Origin: Saussurea involucrata
Lineage: Eukaryota; Streptophyta; Magnoliopsida; Asterales; Asteraceae
Assembly (NCBI GenBank): GCA_033807775.1
Contig: CM066319.1
Location: forward strand, 136,636,983-136,700,982
Direction of reading: 5' to 3'
Length of the DNA stretch: 64,000 bases
Shown: piece after piece, positions 10,978 through 22,480 of the stretch
Numbering within the stretch: position 1 is the stretch's first letter
Layout: each line of letters starts with the position of its first letter
Position numbers and translations under genes: made by a program
Notes under the pieces: model-generated
What the model saw: only the letters and a program-made list of their open reading frames with translations
The model's database searches: none
What the model was told of the DNA's origin: nothing

Positions 10978-11284
10978 TCCCCCTTAAAAGCACAAGTACT
11001 TTTCTTCAAACGTTTGCACAACTTCTCTTTTGTTTTCCAGTCATGTGTGTGATATACATCTAACAATCAGCACTACACATGATGAACCTGCAAAACAGAT
11101 TAAGTAGATTTTGGTACCTAACGGAACTTGGGGTCCTGGCTTGTTAGGTGTAGTTTTGTTAGAAGAAACTCTGTATGTACCATACCAATAAGAAACATAA
11201 TATTTATGGACAAAATCATTGGTTCCACAGTAAGAACAAAATATTTCTTTTGTGCTAACTTGGCTAATTGATTTTCAGAGTAAA
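10978..11284. other. N spacer, nothing recognised
   Basis: AT-rich, with another CTCCCCCTT block at about 10976. No ORF or repeat is supported. Confidence 0.4.
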
Positions 11285-12449
11285 CTAAGTCAGGTTTGAC
11301 AAAAGATTTACCTTAATGTGCATTGTTCTTGTTGGCATTTGGAGTAGGAACTGTTGACTTTGGCACATCTTTCTCGGGAGTTGTGCCTTTAACTCTCCAT
11401 ACCATCTTAACCTTCTTAAAAACTTGATTACCTTTAGACTTAGAAGAAGTATTATCTTTAGGCATAGACAAATTATTATCCGACTTATCAAACAGAGGAT
11501 TATAGAATAGATTGGAAGGACAAATCTGATCTGTTGAAAACCTTTTTGTTTTTGAAGAAACATTTGCGTAAAATGAACTTGAAGCTGTTCTAAAAGAATG
11601 TTCAGAACCAGTTGAGTCATCATATGGAGATTGAACAATAGTATATGGACTAGCTTGTTCAGATAACTCAACTTTAAAGTTTATGTCTTCATGTTCTTTA
11701 ATTTTGTTAAGCAAAACATTATTTTCCTAAAAAATTAGATCGTATTTCCTTTGAAGATCAAATTTAACTTTCTTCTCTATCATAATTTCAGTAGATAAAC
11801 TAGATAATTTCATTGTCAGCTTCTTTATTTCATTTTGGAAAATCTTTCTTTCATCTGAAAAATCATCTTTCACACTTTTTGCTCTAAAATTTTCAACTTT
11901 CATCTTTTCAAGCTCTTTCCTATTTATATCTAGTTCTTTTTCCAAATCAGATATCTTTTGTGAAAGCTTAGCACTTTTTGTTTCAAAAGATTTTCTTTCA
12001 GCATAAAAAACTATTCTTTCTTTTTCAAAATTATAACTGTCAATGATCAAAACTTTCTCAAAGTCTGAAACTTGTTTTGAAAGTTTGATACATTTTAACT
12101 CAATAACTTTCTTTTCTTCAAAGGATTTCTTAGAAAAATTTGACAATTTTTATACAAAAACCTTTTCAAATTGCTCATTTTCTTTTGCAAAATTAGTTTC
12201 AAGAACAGAAAGTTTCTTTTTCAAATCAGCATTCTCACTTTCCAATGCTTTCATGTCCTCTTGAAGCTTCTTCTTAACATCTTGAAGACCTGTGTTGTCA
12301 AGTTCCAATTTCTTGACAACTTTTGCTTTGGTCTCTTTTTCTGCTTCTTTCATTAGATCGGAAAGTTGTTGTTTGAGAATTTGATTTTCATCTTTGTAAT
12401 GGATAAAAAGATTTATGTATCCTATTGTTACTGGATCAGTAATCACCAT
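11285..12449 (-). pseudogene. N gag-derived coiled-coil fragment
   Basis: Read from ATG at 12449, the protein is a Lys/Glu-rich heptad-type coiled coil comparable to the region after the zinc knuckle in C1 Gag. TAA stops interrupt it near 12150 and 11727, after which the same frame continues. It ends at 11313 after a VWRVKGT motif, the counterpart of the VWKW and EWRIKG motifs preceding the protease in C1. No zinc knuckle or protease follows. It may produce a coiled-coil peptide able to join Gag of a partner element, but that is inference. Confidence 0.6.
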
Positions 12450-13050
12450 CTTGATTTAATCCTGTAAAAATGAAACACAAAAGTTAGATGTAAAATATGA
12501 AAATAAGCAAAAATATACCTAATAGAGTGATCGTCAAGAGAAACTTCTCTTAGAAGTTGAATTAGGTGCACACTCAGAAATATATAATCAGAGAAACACA
12601 ATTAAAGTCAGAAAAATTATCAAAATTAAAATATGAAAAACAAATTGTATATTTGTCTCTAAAAAAATAATTCTGAAAAATCAGCGTGGAATTATTGAAC
12701 TTTAATCGGCTAACCTGCAATACAGAAGAAACATATATCAGATTCAGACAAATGCAGGTATAGTGACAAAATTGACAAAAAAATGACTAAGATGAATATT
12801 AAACGAAAAACAAGGACTAAAAACGGCACAAATGAAAACTAAAAAAGGGACTAAAATTGAACAAAAATGTCTAAAAATGAAAAACAATACAAAATATAGG
12901 GACTAAAACTGACGAAAATGAAACTAACACGAAAAATAAGGACTAAAAGTGTAAAATACTAAGACTAGACAAGAATAAGGACTAAAAATTATAAAAATTA
13001 TAAAAACTAAAAATTAAAAACTAAAAGGACTAAACTTGTAAAATTCTAAA
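12450..13050. repeat. N 5' region with degenerate AAGGACTAAAA repeat
   Basis: From about 12780 to 13050 the word GGACTAAAA recurs every 25-45 bp in A-rich DNA. The array meets the truncated right LTR at 13051, so it replaced the LTR end and the primer-binding site. 12450-12780 holds nothing I recognise. Confidence 0.5.
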
Positions 13051-13227
13051 AAGGTTACTCTATAAATGACTTACTTGCTTAAACACAAAGCTTACTAAAC
13101 CTATTTATATCTAGACATTACAAGGCATTAAGGCTAATTACATTGACTTTCTCTTTAACTACGTTGACTTTGACTTTTCTATCACATTGACTTTTACATA
13201 AATTGAATACAATATAATGCGCTAACA
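13051..13227 (-). repeat. N 5' LTR, truncated
   Basis: It matches 8279-8457 of the left LTR, with a few substitutions and a deletion of TCTT near 13200. About 121 bp of the LTR is missing on its left side. The terminus CTAACA is intact and is followed by the CTAAC target duplication. Confidence 0.78.
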
Positions 13228-14697
13228 CTAACCAATGGAACGATCTCAATAGAAAAGGTTCTATATGTTGAAGGTTTAGTATTAGCCAATTCTGCGATAA
13301 GAAATACAAGGTTTGCTTTGATGAAGACTAATGCTATATTGCTTATCCAACTGGTGTTGATATTTTCAAAGCTGATCAATTTGGTGATTTGTATGTGGCT
13401 AACTTTCCAACACTATCGGCGTCTAAACCAGCTTGCTTAATTTCAAAGGCGTCACCTGAGGAATGTTGGTTATGGCACAGAAGATTATCTTATCAAAATT
13501 TTCGGGATATCAACAAGCTACGAAGCAAGGGATTAGTTCTAGGTCTACCAGAGCTGAGAATAAAAAAAGTTTCGTTATGCCCGGCGTGTGAAATAGGTAA
13601 AATGAAACGAAGTGCTCACAAGTCGAAGACACAATCTAATTGTAAACCCTTGGTTGGAATTAATCCATATGGATCTCTGCGGCCCGATGCAGACTCAATC
13701 TATGAGTGGGAAAATGTATATTCTGGTTATGATAGATGAGTTCTCAAGGTATACTTGGTTGGAATTTTTAAGACAAAAGTCAGATGCGCCTGAATTGATT
13801 ATCAAATTCATCAAAAAGATTCAAGTTCTTCTACAACGTCTTGTTCAGAAACTGCGAAGTGACAACGACACGGAGTTCAAGAATGACACGCTTCAGTCTT
13901 ACCTTCAATCCGTTGGAATCTCACATAATTTTTCCGCGACGATGACTCCTCAACAAAATGGGGTTGTTGAACGCAAAAACAGAACTTTGGTAGAAGCGGT
14001 TCAAACAATGTTGGCATGTTCTGGCTTATCTCCAAGTTTATGGGCAGAAGCAGTCGCGACGGAGTGTTTTACTCAAAATAGGACAATTATTAATAAACGC
14101 CTAAATAAAACTGCATATGGGATTATTAATAAACGTAAACCTAAAATCAAATTTTTACGTGTCTTTGGATGCAGATGTTTTGTTCTCCAATATCGAGAAA
14201 ATCTTGCAAAGTTTCAAACAAAGGCTGACGAAGGAGTGTTCATTGGCTATTCACTGACGTCCAAGGCATATAGAATCTACAACAAATGTACAAGATCGGT
14301 CGTGGAAAGCATCAATGTGTCCTTTGATGAACTCCCTATTGACTTCTAGACAATCCAGTTCAGGACTCGGACTTCAATTTGAAGCTTCTACTCAAGATGG
14401 AGTGGAACCTACACCTAAACAGACTAAGACTTCTGAATTAAAGAAAAATAAGATTAATTCAGAACTCGATCTATTATTTTTTGATGCATTTATGGATATG
14501 TGCAGATATGGAGAATCCTACAATATGCAACAATGATAACACACCGGAGACTAGTGTTGAACTGTCAGGTCCTTCTGAAGAAATTGGTGCAACCTTAACG
14601 AGCGCTAATGCTGTAAATCCTGAAACTTATACTCCTGAAGTTGTATCTGAATCGGCTATTCCTAAGGCTGAACCAGTTTCAGAAGATACTACATCTG
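13228..14697 (+). pseudogene. C1 pre-integrase and integrase, broken
   Basis: This continues C1 after N. The pre-integrase zinc site reads WLWHRRLSY with CPAC downstream, so the second His of HHCC has become Tyr (CAT to TAT). A frameshift near 13670 moves to the frame with the core domain: D in HMDLCGPM, D in RSDNDTEF (the usual SDNG has become SDND), and E in QQNGVVERKNRT. The GCRCFVL and GYSLTSKAYR motifs typical of copia integrase C-termini follow. It stops at 14347. The linker toward reverse transcriptase continues in other frames until X is inserted after 14697. Confidence 0.85.
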
Positions 14698-15751
14698 TGT
14701 TGGTCCCAAAGGTCTATACAAGTTTGTAGAAGGGGGGGGGGGGTTGAATACAAACACACTTTTTTACTTTTCTAAATTGTTTATTGATAAATCATTAACA
14801 ATTTACATCTTGTTGCGGAACAAGATAAGGAATAAATCCTAATCTAAACAAGTTGGAACACTAAGTTTTCTTGCACTAAGAAAGAGAAGGAAATTACTAA
14901 TAATAACCTATCTCAAGATAAGAAGATGACTTGACCAGAGTTAGCAAGTGCTTCAAGAATGAAGCTGGAGTCCTTCTTATATACTGCATGCATAATGCAT
15001 GGCAGTTTATACTTTACACGTGACAGCAGCTGATTGGTTGTAGGATCTGACTTGAGTAGACAACCTTAGTAGCCGCATGGTGAACAGTGTAGCATCAGAG
15101 TAGTTGTACGATTTCAGACAATAAGGAGGTTCTTTTCTGACATATCGTACGAAAACGTGCAAGGGTGGTTAAGAGAAAAGTACTTTGTACGGAGGACTTC
15201 ATGATCAGCTTACGTTGATTCAGCGCTTTATCATTCTATATCAGTGAATGACAAAGTTCAGCGATAGCTGAAGTCTTGTACTTGATACTTCACGTTGAGT
15301 GGCCAAATCTGAGTCTTCGCTGATCCACATCAGTTCATTAGGAGACTTGTCGCTGGTTCTTGAGCTTGATCTTCGACTTCAGCGTAGAACCTATGTTAAC
15401 GTGAAACTTGTCTTCAGGGATCATAAGTAAACAACTATGAATGTCAGCGATCACCAAATAGGTCTGAACAGGCTCAGAGCTATATTCCTAAGAATATATG
15501 GTGAATAGTTATGCTGAACAATGTATGAGATCATCAACGATCATCAACAAGACTGAACAGGCTCAGAGCTTGCTGAATGAACAGGGTTCGCTGAATGTCT
15601 AATCTAAAGAACGAGAGTTCCTATCAGCGGTACTGAAAACAGTCTTAGTACTTATCAGCGATAGTGAAACTATTATACATTGTTTACTTACAATTTTCAC
15701 TAAGTAGAATGGAGACGGTCATTATCAAATCACTGAGGGTTTGGATCAACA
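14698..15751 (-). repeat. X 3' LTR
   Basis: 1,054 bp with TGTTGGTCC/GGATCAACA inverted termini. It has a run of about 12 G at 14731-14743 and a TATATAA box on the minus strand near 14983-14977. TCAGCG/CGCTGA occurs about eight times (for example 15219, 15258, 15317, 15379, 15443, 15590, 15624, 15655). Confidence 0.85.
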
Positions 15752-16235
15752 ATCTCCCCCTATTTGATTATGACATAGCAACAGAGAAAATTGCTATTTA
15801 ATGAAAACATAAGGATAAAAAGAACTCATAAAATATTTGTCCCTTTTACTGTTTTCTAGGATCTTTTCTGTACTGATGGAGTAAAGTACTTTCGCTGAAA
15901 TCTTTCTTTAAACTTCGTATCAGATTACAAAGGGAAGTGGAAAGATTATAAGTACAAGCGAAATAAATTACAAGTACAAAAGAATAACTGATAAAATAGA
16001 AGAATGGGGCGATCCTATCAGCTTATAGAGGTTCTTCCTTAATAAGAAGTTGATCAAGGGTCTTTGATGTGGGAATCATCCAGTCAGGAACCGTTACTCC
16101 TTGATTCTTTTTGTTCAGAGCTTCTTAAAAAATCAAGGGTTTAAGATGCCGTGCCTGAATGTCGCGTTTGAATTCACACCAGTAGATGAGATCTTTCAGC
16201 TGTTCGATGGGAGTGATGGGAAGCTCAGAGATACG
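15752..16235 (-). other. X polypurine tract and 3' untranslated region
   Basis: On the minus strand AATAGGGGGAGAT at 15765-15753 abuts the LTR start and is the polypurine tract. The rest, up to the accessory ORF stop, has no supported ORF. Confidence 0.7.
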
Positions 16236-19200
16236 TTAAAAACATTGTCGTCCACCGTAGTCAATAAAGAATATCCCATAGGGTTTGCTTATGACTTTTC
16301 CAGGGATGAAAGTCTCACCAGGAGGAAGAGATGTGTCAAGTGCGGAAAGGTCAGGTTCTGGACCAAGAACTTCAGCACGAGAAAAACCAATACCTGTTTC
16401 GTTCCGTATAGGAGGACCTGAGTTTGAAGGTTTAGACTTTTTCTTTGCAGAGGCCCTTCTTTTCTGATTTGCGAGAGGAGGGGGAGGAGGAATATCCACA
16501 CAAGAAGAGACTAAGTTGATCTGTTGATTTATCAGCTTTTCGACATGATCCTTGTACTTAGATTGAGACTTCTGGATGGCTAATCTGATCTCCAACCATT
16601 CAGAGAGACCGTACTTCATGATGGCTTCAGCATAGAATTTTTCGTACTGTTCGTTCTCTCTGAATATCTCGATTTCAGCGATTGATTTTCCAGTGATATG
16701 TACCTTGTTGATTCTGGCAGGTCGATATCTGAAGTGTATCTTTTCTTTGCACCAGTTTAAAGTAGATTGAGACACAATTCTCTTTTCTTCAACGATCTTC
16801 TTGGCGTCTTCCCATAGCTGACGTTGAACTTCGATTGGAGTTCTTTTCAGCGAGGGGTCTTTCACTGATTGTTGAGTAAGCTGGATGGCGAGTTCTCTGT
16901 CTTTTTCTTCAGCTTCCCTTCTTTCAGCGATTAACCTTTCAGCTCTGAGGTGATCCTGGTATTCCTTTTGTGAAAGTCTGAACTTTGGAGGAATAGAAGG
17001 AAGTTGATCACGCTTCAGGATGATTCGTTGAGCCTCAAGCTTCTTTATCATTTATTCTCTTCTTATCTGATCCTCTTCACTCAGCTTTTGAGGAGCCAAG
17101 GAAGGTCTGATTTTGTGAAAGAGCATCTGTTCTTCCGGTTCATCAGTCTCGGTGATTAAATCCAAGACTGGGATTATTTCTTCAGCTTTAGCAGCAGCTG
17201 GTTGTACTTCAGAATCCTCAAGCAGGGGAGAGGACTAGCTGAAACATAGCGATCTTACGAATAAGAACTTGGGTAGAACAGAGAGAAAAGAAATGGGTTT
17301 AAGTGTATAGGGTTTTTGTGGAGAGTAGAGCTGATAATGTGTATAGATAGAGGAGGGATGCGGTGTAAGGAAGTAAGATGTAGTGTACCTGACGAACTGG
17401 CTTTTGAAGCAAGATCATCAGATTATCTTCGTCTTCAGCGACACCTTTTCCTTTGCCCTTGTCAGCTTCAGACGCTGAAGGCTTTCTCCGCTCCCCTGAA
17501 GGTTCGTTTATCGAAATCCCTTTAAGAGTTGTACTCTTCTGAACATGCTTGACGATAAAGGAGTCATCATCATCGTCATAATCGTCCTTTGGAGAAGAAG
17601 ATGGTTCATCATCAGAGATGTCGATGGCTTCATCGTCTTCAGCTTCAGCTTCAGATTCATATTCTTCAGCAGCTTCTTCGAGTTGCTCCCCCTCAGATAC
17701 AGAGGTAAGCTTCTCGGTTCCCTCAGGGTTTTCATCTCCCTAAGGTCCAGCAGTTGTTTCTTCATTTGTCTTCTCCCTCTCTTCAGTAAGGGGAAGGTCT
17801 TCAGTCTTCTCTCCTTCGATAGATTCATCTTGGGGAAGGTCTTCAATCTTCTCTCCCCCTTCCTCATGATGAGTGGGGGAGGAATGCGATGACTCAGCGG
17901 ATGGTGTTGGTTCCCTGTCTTCTTGGCCAGGGATCCCAATATAGTTTTCAATCACTGCTACTCTGTCTTCTAGGCCAGTTCTAGCATGGCTGATCTTTAA
18001 AAGTTCAGCACGATCCACCGTAGTAAAATGTGAAGGTGCAGGGGCAGGGGCGGCCATGTGATTCAGGATCTGCTGTACCATCGTCTTCACTGAACTTACG
18101 TCAGTCTTTACTGAACTCACGTCAGTCTTTACAGCGGACACCTCTCCCTGAAGATTTCCAAATGATGTCTTCAGCGTTATGACCTCGCTGGACATGGTTT
18201 GAACTGTTGTTTTGAGAGAGGTGTAGTCGGTGTAGATGTCAGCAAGAACTTTGGCAAAGTCACCGAGAGTATTATCACCCTTCTCCAAATCAGCTTTGGA
18301 GGCTTTCTGTTCAACCACTTTTGTCAGCTTGTTGAGATTCTCTCCAGCGTTTGTTACAGCTGAAGAGTTGTCTAAGAGAGTAGTGGTGAGACCTATCAGC
18401 TTTGTATCTCTTCAGAGAGGCATTGATGTCTTCCAAATTAGGACCTGTAACAGATAAGTACTTATGAACAAAGGAAAGCTCAGAAGTTTGGGGTTTAGTT
18501 ACAGTGTATATGGGTTGGTGTATACCTGCAGGTGGGCTGGTGAAGTCGTCAAAACTTCTGTGTCCTGAAAAAAGTTCCATGTCGTCAGCTAGAGTGCGTG
18601 TACGCATGGACATTCCTACAGGTCCTGCATCCATCATTCTTTGAAAAGTATCGGCTTTAGCTTCTGGAAAAATGACGGGTGCTCTAGTGATCGTGGTGAA
18701 AACTGGATTAGAGTCCAATGGATTAGAGAGAGAAGCGAAGGTTGAGAAGGTTTGATGTGGAGCTGATTCAGTGTTGGATCCACTGAGAATCACTTCTTCA
18801 GTCCTATGAGAGACTGAAGGAGGTTGGGTTGATTCCAAGTTTATAACTTCAGCGTTTAGAGACGCTGAAGCTGGGATGGAAGGGGTGGCTTGTTCAGCTG
18901 TGGCAGAGCGTACCACTGAACTTTCCATCAGCTCTTCAAGATGAGCTGAGGAGTCTTCAGCATGTAAATGCTGGGGTTGCTCCTTGGTTTTCTTAGTCCT
19001 TTTGGAACCAAGTTGGGAAGATGAGTGTTTCCTTTTTCTAGAAGGAGTGGAGGTTGCAGCTGAAGTTGGGAAGATGTTTTCCTTGGTTTTCTTAGTCCTT
19101 TTTGGAACCAAGTTGGGTATCAGCGGTGGGTTTTTCCACTGAAGGAGCTGCAGAAGTAGAAGAAGGAGGATTGAGAAGAGTTAAGAGAGTAGAGAGACGT

Positions 19201-20080
19201 ACCTCGTTTGGCATTGGCTTGAAGTCGAGTACCTTAGGGCCAACCTGAGAGAGTTTCGCGTCTCCTACTTTTGAGTAGTTATCCTTCAGGCCGGTTTGGA
19301 AGACGGCGTTGATGAATCTAGGATATGGAACCCATGATGGTCGGTCAGCAGCAGAGTCTACTCTGAGCACAAGATCATCGTAGATTATCGAGGCCCAGTC
19401 AACATGAAGACCTTTCAGCAATGCATAACCCATTGCTTGCTGAGGTTGAGCGGCTTGATCAGAGGAGCCGGTCTTTACAGTCATGCAGCTTATCAAGTGT
19501 CCGAAGATGAAGTTCATCTCGCTGGGCATTTTGGATTTCTTGATTAGGGTCAGCTTCTTCTCAGGCTTCTTGTCCCTTCCTGTTTCCCATACATAACCCA
19601 TTGCATCAAAGAATGCAGTGATGGCTTCCCTATCAGCATGTTTCTTGTGGTCAGAGAGAGAAACAAAGGGTTTTTCTTTTGTGGCGATGGGAAGGCTCAA
19701 TGCTTTTCGGATAATGGCAGGAGTGATTTTATGGTGCCAAAATCAGTGTCACAGAGGATGCAATCGATTTTCTTCGTGGGGTCTTTGGTCGATGTGAGCT
19801 GAGTGTGTCTGGCAGAATACCAGAACTGAGATAGTAGTAGTTGATGAGCAGGGGGTGTTATGGTCAGGGCTGTAGAGAGGCAATAGGTTTTGAGGAAATT
19901 CACAGCATCATTCAGATGTGTGACTTTCTTTCGAGGAGGAAATTTGAAAAGCGCATAGAGATTGTTTGTTTTTGTCCAATCGAGTTCCTCAAGCGTGAAT
20001 TTGACCTGAGGAGCCTTGGTGATTTGCAGTTCCTCAGCAGCAGCAGTGTTCTCAGCAGTAGGAATATCAGTAGATGCCAT
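16236..20080 (-). pseudogene. X accessory ('envelope-like') ORF, broken
   Basis: ATG at 20080, stop at 16236, roughly 1,230 codons if continuous. Such ORFs downstream of pol are known in SIRE elements and their function is unproven. The N-terminal part has an AMGYV helical domain and a WASIIYDDLV motif like those in Y and Z. The middle is Lys-rich, with a duplicated QLGSKRTKK-type segment. A coiled coil with repeated TDVSSVKT lies at about 18100, followed by an acidic Glu/Asp stretch and a basic C-terminal domain. I see no convincing signal peptide or membrane anchor. Breaks are frameshifts near 19715 and 18410, one extra A near 19100, TAG at 17740-17742 (fits CAG), TAA near 17053, and a possible intron at 17235-17388. 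Confidence 0.75.
17235..17388 (-). other. Candidate 154-nt intron inside X accessory ORF
   Basis: On the minus strand, donor CAG/gtacac at 17389/17388 and acceptor gctag/TCC at 17235/17234. The exon frames on both sides join in phase 0, while the 154 nt contain stops and would shift the frame if retained. It could instead be a degenerate insertion. Confidence 0.45.
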
Positions 20081-20082
20081 TG

Positions 20083-20476
20083 CTGTATTATCAGTTCAAC
20101 CAATGATATAACAAATAAGAATAATCTTAATGTGGAAAGATTTTCCAATAAGATGGTTTGAATTTTGTCCATTTCATTCAGGCAAAAATGTCTTAATGAA
20201 GATTAGGGTTTTCTTGTTTTTGAAAAAGAAATGCAAACCCAATAAAAAATCTTGTTTTCCAGTTTCCTTTGAGGATTAGGATTCTGGAAAAACGTATGAA
20301 GAGCAAGTTTAAGATATTTGCGATTAAACTTGAAGAACAACCATGAAAGGTTGTGTTCATAAAACCATGAAAGAAATGATTTCATTTTTGAAAAAGTTCT
20401 TTTGTTTGATCTTGTAAAAACAATGAGAAGATCATTAACAAGTTTTAAGAAACAGGTAAATAAAAGAAATATTAAC
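20083..20476 (-). other. Candidate 394-nt 5'-UTR intron before X accessory ORF
   Basis: Donor AACCAG/gttaat at 20477/20476. Acceptor taatacag with the exon resuming at 20082, two bases before ATG 20080. The interior is T-rich on the minus strand, as in plant introns. Confidence 0.5.
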
Positions 20477-20610
20477 CTGGTTCGTTGAAGAAGAAGAAGA
20501 TGAACAGTTCTTGAAAACTTGAGAGCAAAAATGCAACAGTAGTTTTCTTGAGGAAGAAGTTGTTCGCGTAAAGGAAAAATATAAATCCAAAATGTGTTTA
20601 TATAGTGAGA
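20477..20610 (-). promoter_or_regulatory. Internal promoter and leader of X accessory ORF
   Basis: A TATATAAA box lies at 20604-20597 on the minus strand within CACTATATAAACAC. It is followed by a CT-rich leader and the donor site 120 nt downstream. Similar spacing occurs at Z and Y. Confidence 0.5.
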
Positions 20611-21057
20611 TTAGAGAGAGAGAAAATCTTGAGCGGGAAAAGATTTTCATCATGACACGGACACGTGTTTAAATTTGATTGGAAGGTAAACGAAACGTGC
20701 AATCGTGTGTCAGAAAAAGAACGTGCCAGGGCTTATCCGTTGCGATGACGTCACAGATGTCCTTTCATATTTTAGGATTTCTCTGAGGTTTTGAAAGCTC
20801 AGGGACACTTTTGAAAACATGAAGCACTGAATAGAAATATCAGTGTTGGTTTTAGAAATTTCAAAGTATCGCTGATTAAGGAAGAGATATTCAGCGATGT
20901 AACTTGTCTTGAAATCTTGCATTCACATGCGATTGTCAGCGAGAGAAAAACATACCTTGACATCAGCGAATCAATTATGTTCAGAGAGAGAATGATAGAA
21001 TGGGTTATACAAGTTGATTTTATCCTATCGCTGATCAAATGTGAACCGCTGAAGATT
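20611..21057 (-). other. X spacer between pol and accessory promoter
   Basis: No supported ORF. TCAGCG/CGCTGA occurs about six times between 20870 and 21055, the densest cluster outside the LTR. Confidence 0.55.
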
Positions 21058-22480
21058 TTACTCTTTAAAGTTCAGCATTCCAAGCTCACTGATGAGAAAG
21101 TTGAATCTTGTCTCATCAAGAGGTTTAGTGAATAGATCAGCTAACTGATAATCAGTTGGGATAAAGTGAAGTTCTATATCACCATTCATCACATGATCTC
21201 TGATAAAATGATACCTGATTTCGATGTGTTTTGTCTTTGAGTGTAGCACTGGATTGTTGGCTATAACGATGGCACTTGTGCTGTCGCAATAGATTGGAAT
21301 ATTCGAGAGCTGAAGGTCATAGTCTAGTAGTTGATTTCTCATCCACAAGACCTGAGAACAACATCTTCCAGCGGCTACATACTCAGCTTCAGCTGTGGAG
21401 GTGGACACTGAGTTTTGCTTTTTTACTTGTCCAACTCACCAGCTTTCCACCCAGTAGCTGACAGCCTCCTGTGGTGCTTTTCCTATCCAATTTGCAACCT
21501 GCAAAATCACTATCTGAATAGGCGATTAGATCAAACCCTGAGTCTTTGGGATACCAAAGACCTAGGTTCGCAGTACCCTTAAGGTATCGAAAAATTCGCT
21601 TTACAGCGATCATATGAGATTCCTTAGGTTCAGCTCGATATCGTGCACACAAACAGGTTGCGTACATAATATCGGGTCGGCTAGCTGTAAGATACAGGAG
21701 AGAGCCGATCATCCCACAGTATAGCGTGACATTAACAGGTATTCCATTTGAATCCTTGTCTAGTGTCAGCGGTGGTGCCATAGGGGTTTTCATAGCTGAA
21801 CTCTTAGTTAAATCGAATTTCTTCATCATATCTTTAACATACTTTCCCTGATTAATGAAGACCAAGGAAATATGTTAGCTCACCCATCATGCTCATTTTA
21901 TACTCTTCTTTCATTCTATTAGCGAAACGAGTACAAAGGTCAGGGTTAGTAGAACCAAATATAATGTCATCAACATATATCTGAACAAGAATAATATGAC
22001 CTTTTACTTTCCTGAAGAATAGAGTCTTATCGATTTTACCACGCTCAAATTTTTCAATATGGAGATAAGTAGAGAGAGTGTCATACCATGCACGAGGAGC
22101 TTGCTTTAAGCCATAAAGTGCCTTATCCAGTTTATAAACATAACCTGGACGCTTAGGATCTGAGAATTCTGGAAGTTGTTCCACATAGACTTCTTCATTC
22201 AGCTTTCCATTTAGAAATGTTGACTTAACATCCATCTGATATACTTTGAAGTCTTTGTGTACAGCGTATGCTAAGAATAGACGAATAGATTCTAGTCTTG
22301 CTACTGGAGCAAATGTTTCGTCGTAATCTATGCCTTCCTCTTGTCTGTATCCCTGAGCAACAAGTCAAGCCTTGTTGCGGGCTATAGTTCCATGTTCGTC
22401 CAACTTGTTTCGATAGACCCATTTAGTGTCTATCACTGTCTTGTCAGTTGGTCTTCGAACAAGTTTCCAAACTTAGTTTC
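21058..22480 (-). pseudogene. X reverse transcriptase and RNase H
   Basis: The region copies element RNA into DNA and removes the RNA strand. It shows the copia RT run QMDVKSTFLNG, LYGLKQAPRAWY and YVDD (catalytic Asp pair, 21977-21966). RNase H follows with SDSDFAG, then KSTTGGC, STAEAEYVAA and ADLFTKPLD near the C-terminus. Breaks are TAA just after the integrase linker (near 22471), a TGA near 22363 (fits CGA), and frameshifts near 21860 and 21410. The stop at 21058 follows an ELGMLN motif typical of copia pol ends. Confidence 0.88.

Larger units (their letters stand above)
8158..13227 (-). mobile_element. Element N, non-autonomous copia-derived LTR element
   Basis: Flanked by CTAAC at 8153-8157 and 13228-13232. 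Its left LTR and truncated right LTR share about 178 bp. Orientation is minus, because the polypurine tract abuts the left LTR. No integrase, reverse transcriptase or RNase H is visible. The only recognisable coding is a gag-derived coiled coil at 11285-12449. The left terminal bases read TATTAG where the inverted terminus predicts TGTTAG. It is a deletion derivative, similar in concept to LARD elements, inserted in C1. Confidence 0.8.

Noticed and set aside
17545..17892. Plus-strand ORF with hydrophobic Phe/Ile stretch resembling a membrane protein
   Set aside because: Antisense of the Glu/Asp-rich accessory segment. Acidic codons read backwards give Phe, Leu and Ser.
16236..20080. True retroviral envelope gene in X
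   Set aside because: I see no convincing signal peptide, cleavage site or membrane anchor. The label 'envelope-like' is kept only as the customary name.
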